A stretch of DNA of 64,000 nucleotides from Antennarius striatus. Lineage: Eukaryota > Chordata > Actinopteri > Lophiiformes > Antennariidae. The stretch lies in assembly GCF_040054535.1 (NCBI RefSeq), contig NC_090798.1:3954501-4018500 (forward strand). The letters are read 5' to 3'. The position numbers were made by a program, and so were the translations under genes. Below are positions 1-11,700 of this stretch, piece by piece. Below the pieces are notes generated by a model. The model saw only the letters and a list, made by a program, of their open reading frames with translations. It did not search any database and had not been told where the DNA came from. Within the stretch, counting starts at the first letter, position 1. Each line of letters opens with the position of its first letter.

Positions 1-534
1 TCCCTGGACACAAAATGAAGGTGAATGTGTATTTATAGCGGTCTGCTTCCTCCTCGCGTCGATGCCAAACAGCCCCTGCATGCAGCTTGTAGCTCTCAGC
101 CATTACTGTCGATGTGAAATCACTGAATCGGTTCGTGCTAGGCATCGTTCTGGTTTATGATTTAATATGAGACAAACACGATGAAGGAGAGCCTCTATCA
201 TCTTGCAGCAGCAACTGAACTCTTCACTCATATTACTCACAGACTAATCCTGATTTTACACTGTGACACCAAGCTGCACTGTGCCGACTGTTTATGTCCT
301 AAAAACATTTATGTATAAGAAGAAAAACAAATTCTTACCTCACACATTCGTTATCCATTGATTGACACGTTCCATCAGTCGGCACGATCCAGCTTCATGT
401 TCGAACTGTGAAATCTAAAAAATCACATGACTTATTGATTGTTTTAGGATAGACTGTTCATAATGTCGCAATTCAACCTTTTATGCGGTCTGATTTAATG
501 TTTGTTTGTCTGATTGATGTTTGCATGCTTGCAG
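1..534 (+). other. Intron sequence of the collagen IV gene (window start)
   Basis: I see no Gly-X-Y coding stretch here. The segment precedes a clean acceptor at 533-534 and is most likely intron of the collagen gene. A donor-like GTGAAT follows base 20, but the bases before it do not read as collagen in the phase the next exon needs. Confidence 0.6.
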
Positions 535-3373
535 GTTCTACCACAGGAGGTTCATCTAGCATACCTGGACCACCTGGGGCAACTGGACCCAGAGGTCAGC
601 CGGGTAACACGGGATACAAAGGCTTCAGAGGTATACACATACACACAGAGACACACACGACGACGGACACACACATTGATTTCATGCAAGTGAAAAAAAC
701 AATCCTTGAAATGACGCCAAGAACATTTGGAGTCAAATATTTATTCTTCCATACCTAACATAGTTTGTAATGGGTTTTTTTAATCATTTATCAGTATATT
801 TTCTTATTATTTTAATGTTTCTTAAAAAAAAAGAACAATGAATGATTATAATAGGTATATTTCCAAAATGCTGTTTTCTCACAAACGTTGTCATCCGTAA
901 ATGTTTATTCATTTTCACTTTAATTAAGCATTTTAATCCCCTTGGAAAACATTTGATTGATTTTACATCCCTTCTTCTTCACATTGCACTCTTTCATTTA
1001 TCTCTCTTCCAACAACCCCACCCTGTAGGTGACCCTGGCGACTGTGCCTGTGCAGGAGGGTCCCGGAGTGGACCTGGCATACCTGGACTCCCTGGAAATA
1101 ACGGCAACCCTGGTTTCCCTGGACGAAAGGGTGAGGCCGGCGATCAAGGCTCGCCCGGCTTCAACGGCGTCCCGGGATCTCCTGTCAGTAGGAATTTGAC
1201 TTTGTTCTGATATTTACACGTCTGGCTGTTTAAATTGTTGTAAAATTATTTATGGTGTTTCACTAACATCTTTCTATCCTGCAGGGGCGTGCTGGTGAAA
1301 GAGGTTTTGTTGGCCGCAAAGGTGAGAAGGGTGCATCCTACTACCCCTCCTACGGTGTGGGGGTCAAAGGCGAGCTTGGCGCTCCTGGACCCAGAGGACC
1401 TACAGGGGAAACTGGAAAACCTGGCAGAGACGGACAACCTGGCTTCCCTGGAGCCCCTGGACAGCCGGTGAGTGTTCAAAATCACAGGATTCATGTGAAA
1501 AAATGGAGAAGAAGAATAAAAATCAACCTTTGTTTCCTCTCAAGGGCGATGGCGGCTTTTTTTCATATGGAGAGAAAGGCTTCCCCGGATTCCCGGGGTC
1601 AAAGGGTCGACCCGGTGGTCCCGGTGAGCCGGGCTCCGGCTACATTGGAACTCCTGGCTTTCGAGGAGAGCCCGGAGAACCTGGGATACCTGGGATACCA
1701 GGAGCTCCAGGTTTACCTGGGCCAAGAGGTAAGTGAACCCGGGGGGGAACAATGGTGGAGGTAAAAAGAAGAAGTATGAACGAAGATGCGTGATGGAGAG
1801 AGAGTACGTGAGATGGAGGGTGTGTGTGTGTGTGTGTATGTGTGTGCGTGCGTGCGTGCGTGCATGAACGTCACGCTGTATTCTCCCCCCACAGAGTGTA
1901 ACTCCCGATCATTCATCCATCCCATCCGATCACCGTCCATCCTCGTTTGTGATTCATTTTTCACAGCAGCTTCCTGCTCCTCATTCCTCGGCTGCAGCAG
2001 CAAAACTGATTAATGGTCTTCATTAATGTGCTTTACACACTTCTCCTGCAGCCAATAATAATCTACAAACTGCTTCGTTTGTTGACCGATCGACACACTG
2101 ATTTCAATGCTAATAGCTGCTGTGCTTGTATGATCTCAGAGGATTTGATTTGCTTGAACATTTTTGTTCTTGTCCAGAGCAAAATGACAACAGTCCCGTT
2201 CCCACTTTTAGAAATTTAACAAATTATTCAGGCAACGTTAAATAAAACGAGATTTTTAAATCTCAGTAGAAGTGGCTCAAAATTGAATTTAAGTTAAAGG
2301 TAAAGAAAAAGCATGTTTAGAGCATGCTACCAGATGATCTGAATAAAGGCATTGTTCACATTTTACAATCTCCTGATTTTTAATCTGTATGATCTGTAGC
2401 ACGAGGCTATAAATGAATACATAATAATACGCCACATGATGTATGATCGTGTGGTGCAAATAGAGATTATAGCACTTCACCGATATTCTTCTCCTCTGAG
2501 ATTAAATGACACAGAGTCTGCCTCAGCAGCAGCAGCAGATGGCCACTCATCTTCATCATGAATGCGTGCCGCGATGCTAACGCTGAGCCTCTGATCCGTT
2601 TTGCTCTTAATATGAAGGTTATTGTCGCTCAGATGAGCTGAGACGTTGGACGGTTTAGACACCGGTCAGACTTTTCCACAACGTTTCTCAGCTCGTCGAG
2701 TGAAATAACCTGATTTTAAGCACTTTTACACTGAAGCAAGGATTTGTATATGCTTTTCCCTTAACTGGTTGAGCCTTGAATTAATTGAATGAAACTGATT
2801 GCTGATTTTCTGATATCTGTTTGAGAAGAAAATATATTTTAAATTGCTTAACTGGCGCATGCAAAATGACTGGCTTTGTATTCTGCCTCTCTCTCTCTCT
2901 CTCTCTCTCTCCCTCTCTCTCTGTCTATCATCATCCATCCATCCATCCATAAATTCCATCCATCCATCCATCCATCCATCCATCCATCTCTCTAACCGTC
3001 CCTGTGCATGTGTATCTGTCCAGGTGAAAACGGCTGTGAAGGGGTTAATGACGACGAAGAGGGAACGGGTGGGTAACTGATTTTTTCATCCACCAGCCAG
3101 AGTAACGAGTCTGGGAGACGATCGCTTGTAGCTTTAGTTTTCAATCGGCCCAGCAACTGGTGGATTGATAGAGCATCGTTCTAGCAAAGCAGATGCTCTA
3201 CAGAAAAACTAGAGCAGGAAATGAACCGAATATATATCCATAGGTGGAAATGAGCAGGAATAATCACAAGCTTTGTAAGAGGAAGCTGAAGTCAGAGATA
3301 ATTAAAACATTTCCACTGTTTGATTCCAGTAAAAGTCCTTTCAGTGACTTTTGGATCCACTGCTAGTAGTCTC

Positions 3374-3404
<31 letters not shown>

Positions 3405-6400
3405 GAAGCAGCTCAGGTGGAATATATGATGACTCAGCTCACCAGCAGCCCACACCGCTAGTAACTCTGGGAAATGTAGTGTTAGCTTCAGCTGTCAATC
3501 ATTTGTCCATGACGGAGCCGATGGAAGCCTCTCGCTCCCCTACGTCTCAGGGATTCCACTCTGGCAGTCACTCAATGATTGGCAGTTAAGTCTCAGGTTT
3601 TCCACTTCTTCAGAGACACATCACCTTTTTGTTTTTGTTTTTTTTTGAAACGTCCAATCAATGGACGGCCTCGGTCGGCCACACTGTCCTCTTCCTCCAA
3701 TCAAAGCTGCTGAAGCCTGGCGCATGTTTTCCAGCCCTGCCTCTGCTAAGCGCTTTTAACCAAGTGAGGGATGGGGTAGGCAATAAAAACTGATAACAAA
3801 AACATAATATATAGTTGACTTCAATGAGGTCATATCCGGTAATATTGTTAATGGTCCTCATTTTGATGAGTTTGCTACTAACAATTCAGCCTGCAAGTAT
3901 TTCTCTTGATCAAACTCCCAAATGAAGGATTTATGTTGAGAACAGTCGTGGCATGAATGGAGGCGACAGACAATCAATATGGTGTAAGACAATTTACTGT
4001 CCAATTGTTTGATAAATGTCCATTTTAAAGTATTTTTATTAAGATATAGCTCGTATTTAGTGTTACTTTACTATTTCTCAGTAGCCAAGAAGAGCTTAGA
4101 TGTAGTATTTCTCTGTTGTTTTAATATGGTGTGACTCAGACCTGGCTCAGATATTATTTTTCAGACATGTAATCACTTAAACTTACCTCTAAATGAATCT
4201 GAATAATAATCGGGTCTAGTAGAACTATGTAAGCTTAGTGTTTAGTGATGGATACAGAGAGTGAGTTAGAACTAATGTTTCTGTTCTATGTTACTCTGTT
4301 AAACCAAGTAAAGTATGATGCTAACTTGTGTGTGACTGCTACCAGGACAAGTGCTACCTTGCACCATTCCTGGTGAGGTTGGAAACCCCGGTGTTCCCGG
4401 CATACCTGGATCTCCAGGTACTTATTTATAAAATTGGTGCTTCTTAAATTATTCATTACCATTTAAATTGTTATTTTTTCGTTAAAATATGATTAGTATT
4501 TTTTCTTAATTGAAAAACATTATTTTTTATAATATATCAGTACGATGACAAGGTAAGCGATAACATACCTGTCGAAATATATTAGAGATTTTCTGTGAAT
4601 TTCTTCTTTCTTTGTCTTTTTCAGACGGCGCAGTTTCTGTAGTATTTGTTATTTAAAAAAACAAAAGCATTGCAAAACAAGTTTATCAGAAATTAAACTT
4701 TAAAGTTTTAATGAATCAGAACAGTGAGTTGTTACTACAGTAGTTTGACTTTTACTAAGTCGTGCCTGTTTGTTCCTGTTAGGTCCTAAAGGTCAGCCAG
4801 GTTTCCCAGGAGGCTCTGGTCGTCCAGGGTTAGATGGTAGCCCAGGACAGAAAGGAGACCCCGGGTTTGGAGGCCAGCCTGGACCCCAAGGTGAACCAGC
4901 ACTTTGTACTTTTACCATAGTTTTTTCAACTAAATGCAATAAGAAACTGAAGAGTTAAACGTCTGTTCACTCCATTTACTCTTTCCTCCATTCAGGTTTC
5001 CCTGGACCCAGAGGGGACCCTGGTATTCCAGGTATTCCAGGACAGGGTTATGATGGAGGCAGGGGGAAGGATGGCGCTCCGGGGCGACCCGGAGCCAAAG
5101 GTCAGCCCGGAGAGGTACTAGGAGCCACGCCTGGACCTTCAGGACAAAACGGTTTACCTGGAGCCCCTGGAGACAAGGGTCAGCCCGGGACACCGGGAGG
5201 ACCTGGTTTGGCTGGTGGGTGTGAGACAGACAGAGTTTAACACCATCATCCTCCTAAATGATCATGCAGCAGAATCAAAAGCCATTCCGTGTTGTGAATA
5301 AAGATCTACGTAGAAACCGCTGTAACGAACATTTTCCTTCAGGCGAGGATGGACGTATTGGCGTTCCGGGACTGAAAGGAGAGCGTGGACTGGATGGTCT
5401 CCCTGGTTTTCCTGGTTCCCCTGGGCCTCCAGGGGAACCAACTGGTGGCATTCCAGGTCCGCGTGGAGCTCCTGGCAACCGAGGGTCGAGCGGATCACCA
5501 GGTGAGAGAAGATCTTTCTACCCTGTCTGTGTCAGACCACTCAGCTAGCCAGACCTCTGTTTGATCCTGTGAGGATTCTAGATTCCACTTGACAAATGTG
5601 AGAGATCACTTTTGTGCCTTGTTATTTATAGCTTTACAGTAAAAGGAAAAACAAATTATTTTTTTTTATACTTCTCATCTCATCACTCTTTCTTCTTCCC
5701 CTGTTTCTGTCACAATCCTTCATTTACAAATCAGACACCAGTTTTGTTCTTGTTGTTTATATGAACTCTGCAAACTCTGCACCCAAAAGAATGTCTTCTT
5801 CTCCTGTTTTCTATCTCTCTTTGTTGTCTTTCCTCCTTTCATACCTCTTCCCTCATGCCACCACCATTATCTCTCTCCATCCTCTCATCCCTCCAACCTT
5901 TCTTTGGTGTTGGGTCATTCGCTATAGGCTGCCAAGGTGAGACACTCTCCCCATCCATCCATCTATCCATCCATTCATTGCTTCCGCCCTTCCATTCTGC
6001 TCCAATTCCTGCCTTAAACCAAAAGCTTTAACTGCAGTGTTCCTTAAAATATCTGCCTGCTTTCCTTTTCTCACTTTTACAGCAAGAAAATGTCCGTCCG
6101 ATTTGTTTTAACCTTTCGATTTTTAGCCTTTAGTCTTTTTTTAGTGTGAAAAGTTAATCAATAATTAACTCTTCACATATTTATACTTAAAAGTGTGAAG
6201 CTAGGAACTGAACGAGATGACAGATTTACATGTGGCGCAACCGACGGAGCGACTCAATCAAAATTAATAAGCTCCTTGGTGGGTTCAAGCGGACATTTTA
6301 GCTGTGATCAATTCAAAACTGACAGTTTTTTCAATCAATATGTTTGTTGATGATTGGTTTTTTTTATCTCTCAGCAAGCACTAACCCTCAAAACTCAACT

Positions 6401-8670
6401 ACATTTCAAAAAGTAATCCATCTCAGTTGCAGTAAATTTGTTTTTTAACCACGACTGTAGATGCATCTTCTACGCTTAAAAAGGATTTTTTTCAGCTCAT
6501 TCCCATATTCTTCCGTAAAAGTTCTAAAAAAAAGTGACTGAGCTGCAGGGATGAGTTGAAAATGGGGTTTCTTTTTAAGGATAAAAACAGTAACAGTAGT
6601 CTGCTGTCCTCGCTAATCCCGTCTGGAATTGCACTTGAGGGATATTAGAACATGATTAATAATTGAATATAATCTATAAAATGTTTGCACATTTTAAATT
6701 CCTGCATGTGAATATGATGATTCAGCACCAACCCGTTGAAGTGCAATTTCAGCCTTTAAAGGTAATAAAACAATGTAATGCAACATGTTTGTTTCCATTG
6801 TTTCTACTTTTCTGTTAAATTGTGTGTGTGTGTGTGTTAACGTGTGTATTCAGAATATAAATAACTCTACCGATTTTATGTATTAAGGTAAGTTCAGTTA
6901 TTTCAAGGATGGTAAGTTTATCTTGCTTGTTTTTAAAGAACTTAGTTTCATAAATGTTACTCACTGGAAATTGTCATTTTCTATTACTCTGTTTTAGAGA
7001 TTTTTTTAACACTTGTGAAAATAAAACCATCTCCACTAAATGATTCTCTTTCTGTCCCATCGTCATCCGTCAACCACCAGGTTTCCCTGGTCGCAAGGGA
7101 GATAGAGGAGACCCGGGTTTCCAAGGGCCAGCAGGAATGAAGGGAACCCCAGGGTTACCTGGTACTCCTGGAACACCTGGTTCAAGGGGACCCCCTGGGC
7201 CTGCAGGACCAGGAACTAGAGAGGGAATCCCAGGAGCACCAGGAAGGAAGGGTAGGTTGGACCCACCCTCATTTTTGACGTATTTTAACATCTTACCAAA
7301 ATGACAACATTCACATTCTCTTTCTGCAGGTGAGACGGGTTTCCCCGGACTGATGGGTTTCCCCGGACTACCAGGTCGTCCTGGAAGTCCTGGATTTCCT
7401 GGAGGGAAAGGAGAAGCTGGAGGGCCAGGAAGAAACGGACTCGCTGGTGGTCCCGGATATCCTGGACAGAAGGGTAGAGTGTCATAATAAAACAGGGTGG
7501 GTCATCGAAAACAAGAGTCTTACAGACAGCCCTGTGGTTTCCTTTCTGTAGGTGAGAGAGGTTTCCCTGGTCTCCCCGGCCTGCCCTCTCCTCCCCTCCG
7601 ATCAGAGTTGGTGGAGAAAGGAGAACCAGGGACCCCAGGTTTCAGCGGACTTCCTGGTTTCCCTGGACCCAGAGGTAACAGTACTTTCTGTTTGTCTTAA
7701 ACAAAAAAATCAGCTCATTACTGGGCGCTTCGATCTCACTACATCTCAATTTCCATCTGAAGTGATTACATACGGCTTCAAAACGGTGATGCATTGTAAT
7801 TGTCAGTGTTCGTCTGTCCGTCCGTTCATTAGTCCACCTAATATCTTCGCAACCATTGCAGATAGAAAGATGATAGCAAATTACTCTGGCAGCAAAGGGG
7901 ATGAAAATGAGATGATGACATTGACTTGGTAAAAACTAGGTCAAGGTCAAATTTTAACTTTTGTGCACCCAGGAACCAGATAAGATAGAAAGACAAGGTA
8001 GAAGGCCAGTATGAGTAAGACCATGCACTAGCTTTGATCTATGGTCAAAGCTAGTGCATAGCTTTGACCTACCCTGAAAGGTCAAACCTATGCACTAGTC
8101 AGGTACTACTTTCAGGGTATCCTGATCAGGGTAAGTAGCAGGATGTTGCAGTCTCTGACTGCCTTGGTTCTAGTTTTGATTGAATAAATAAATACAAAGT
8201 AATCATACCAAGAGGAAAACAGTCTAACCTGCATTTGTTAAAGAGGCAATTCAGAACCAAATATTCATAAATATTAATGCTTCTCCTACCTAAGCATCAT
8301 AAACCTAAGTGAGTCTGGGTGGTCTGGGCTTTATTGTCCAAACAGGTCACAAAGAAGTGGCTTTTTTTTTACTGTATTGGAAACACATAAATATTTACAA
8401 CCAATAAAATGCTGTCATTGAACCATTGATGGAGGTAGTATTGTGTTTGTTTAGCTGACCTGATCTGTCTCTGGTTTCAGGTGACAAGGGTCTGCCAGGT
8501 CTCCCTGGTCGCCAGGGTGTGCCTGGACTTCCTGGTTTTGCTGAGCTGAGCAAAGGACTTCCAGGAGAGCCTGGATTCCCAGGGCGACCCGGAGGCCCAG
8601 GCTTCCCTGGACCAAAGGGAGAATCTGGAATCAATGGATTCCCCGGCTCCTCTGGACCAAGGGTAAGAGG

Positions 8671-8711
<41 letters not shown>

Positions 8712-11700
8712 ACACTTTATTACAAACTGAAGTTCAATACAAGTTCAGTTCACCAGATTCAAGTCCTGATCACGTCTTTCAGGGTGACGATGGCGCGCCT
8801 GGATTACCTGGAACCCCTGGTGAATTTGGTCGGCCTGGTGGTAAAGGTGAGCGTGAACATACGACCACACACCACAAAACGCATTTCAGGTTGTCTGTCG
8901 TTAAAATATAATTCTTCAATTTATTTATTGAGTCAAATCTTTGCTCCTCAGGTCTACCTGGAGAGTCATACGGTTATCCTGGAGGCCCAGGGGCTAAAGG
9001 CCAGCCCGGAGAGCCAGGCTTCCCAGGTAAGACTGAAGGAGTTTGGAATTGTTGTGTTTCCAAATTCCAAATATTTTTGGAAATGTATTTGATTATATCT
9101 TTTCAAGTTTCCTCTTTTTGCAATGTACACAATACTCCTTATCCATCCATCCATCCATTCATCCATCCATCCCAAACTTCCCTTTACCCACCCACATCCA
9201 CCAGCTCTGACTGGGGGGTCCCAAGGCAATCCACCGGCTTGCCTTCTCACTAGTCCGGTTTGCAGCCCAGTGTGAAGCGGTGGGGATGAGGATCAGCACC
9301 TCCAAATCTGAGGCCATGGTCCTTCGGAGAAGGCCAAATACTCCGAGCTGCTGTTCGGTGCATACGCACAAACAACCTCCCACAGCCTTAAGCCGTAGGG
9401 AGGCGTCCACCGAGGTAAACTCCAATACAGCAGCACTCAGCCGGTGGATTTTGAGTACCCCCACACCCACCCTGCGCTTCACGCCTGACGCAACTCCAGA
9501 GTAAAACAAGGTCCAACCCCTATTCAGGAGTTTGGTTCCAGAACCGAGGCTGTGCGTGGAGGTTACCCCCACCAGATCCAACTGGTAACACTCAACCTCC
9601 AACACAAGCTAAGGCTCCTACCCCGCAAGTGAGGCACATTCCACCTCCCCAAAGCCAGCTTCTGCTGCCTGGGTCTGGTCCGTCGTGACCCCCTGTCGTC
9701 ACTGCCACCCACATGGCAGCGCACCCGACCCCATCGATCTGCCCTGCGGGTGGTGGGTCCACAGGGGTGGGAAGAATCCATGTTGAGCCCGGCCGGGTCC
9801 CGTGGCAGACCCGGCCACCAGGCGCTCGCTGACGGACCCTCTGTCCAGGCCTGGCTCCAGATGTGGGCCCCGGGCTTCCTCTGGGCAGGGTCACATTTTT
9901 CCCTTTTCGGTTTTTCATGGGGTCTTCTGAACCATTATTTTCTGGCCCTTGACCTGAGACCTGTTTGACTTGGGTGACCCTACCAGGAGTAAAAGACTCC
10001 CCACAACATAGCTCCCAGGATCCTTAGGGCACACAAACCTCTCCACCATGATAAGGTGATGGTTCCTTGGAGAGGACATGACTCCTTAGACCTTTCTAAA
10101 TGTCTTACCTACATGTGGTTTTTCTCTCCTCAGGTGGACGCAGCAACAACGGCCCTCCCGGTGACAATGGCTTTCCAGGAAGCCCTGGTTTCCCTGGAGC
10201 AAAGGGAGCTCCTGGTGAAGCGGGACGTCCTGGAATAATGGGTGAGAGAGAGCTGTGGCAAACAAACCTGATGTCTAATTTAATATTTTCGTCAAACCAC
10301 CACAGAGGAATAAGGAAGCAACAGTGAGATTAAAACTTTAACTTTTTCTGCAGGCTCCCCCGGTTTCCCTGGGCCGAAAGGCTTGTCCAGCGTCCCAGGA
10401 AGGAGAGGACAAGATGGGTCTCCTGGTTTGCCTGGAAGTCCTGGAGGTCTTGGAGCCAAAGGTAAGAAAAATATATTTTTTGAGAAAAATAGACTTTGTT
10501 TTTAGTTGATGTAACAAAAATTAAAAAATCACACCTTTTTTCATTTTTTTGCAGGTTTGCCTGGATCCCCTGGTTTGGATGGACTTAATGGACTTGGTGG
10601 AGCTAAAGGCCTCCCTGGAACCCCAGGCAAGGATACATCTGATAATGCAATTATTGTGCTGGTAGCTTTTCTCCATATTCTGTGGAGAGTTAATCCATTT
10701 AAAACAGATCTGATGGACTTGATCATTGTGTTTAAGTTCCTTTCTGGAGTAACCAGAATGTAAAAGATGGACTTTTTCAAGCAGGCACAATGGTGGACTG
10801 AAAAATGTCGGACTTACGGACTTGAGAACATTTCATGTTTTAATGTAGGCTTTAATAAGGCTTTAAGAAAATGTGACTATTGACACTAATCCTAAAATAC
10901 AGAGGATGATGTGAAACTAAGAACAGTTTTCAAAACTAATTTAGCAACTTACTAAACGCTCATATGCAATTACAGAACAGTATTTTGTATTTGTATCCAG
11001 GAGTGAATACGGGAGGCCGTCCAGGGGCTCCTGGTATTCCAGGATTGAAGGGAGACCGAGGCGTCTCTTATCCAGGAGCTCCGGGCTTCCCCGGCCCAAA
11101 GGGAGAGAGAGGAGACTCAGGTGAGGTTGAAAATATGTTGAATGAAAATAAATGAAGTGTTAGGATATCGGAATAACAGCTGCTGGTCTGTTTTTGTATC
11201 AGGTGGTCCCGGACTCCCAGGGTTCCCCGGTAGGCCTGGACCCCCTGGTGAAACAATTGGGTCAGATGTACCTGGAGCTCTGGGAGACCCTGGCCTCCCC
11301 GGACTTGACGGAGAGTATGGTAAATACATTTCTTTAACACAGTTCCTTTCTCTGTTTCCTATAATTTTACATACATTTTAACTTTTTTTTTCCTTTCCTT
11401 TCCTTTTGTTTCCTCTCTTCTCCTCTCCTCTCCTTGTAACTCAATTCTCTCATGTCCTTTGCAGGTTTCCAAGGTCCGCCGGGTCCTCCTGGGCCTCCTG
11501 GTCCAGGCACATCCCAGGGAGACAGAGGTGATGCTGGGCTTCCAGGTTTCCCTGGCTCCCCTGGTAGGAAAGGAGAAGCAGGAGGCCCTGGAGGCCCAGG
11601 CGCTCCTGGCAGCTCCGGTTTCAAAGGTGAAGTTACATTCAAAGCAAACACTTCTGTCTTTACATTTACTAAAAGGACAAATAAAACAGAATTCCTGATT

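Noticed and set aside
1-20. End of a collagen exon at the window start
   Set aside because: A donor-like GTGAAT follows base 20, but the phase needed by the next exon reads PWTQNE, not Gly-X-Y. The other phase gives a helix break. Too short to support.
8483-8713. Minus-strand frames rich in Pro/Gly opposite collagen exons
   Set aside because: Antisense of Gly-X-Y coding is itself Pro-rich, so these are shadows of the collagen gene.
9159-9918. Overlapping open frames of 100-150 codons in a collagen intron
   Set aside because: They arise from GC-rich repeat DNA with few stops. No domain beyond the short reverse transcriptase segment is seen.
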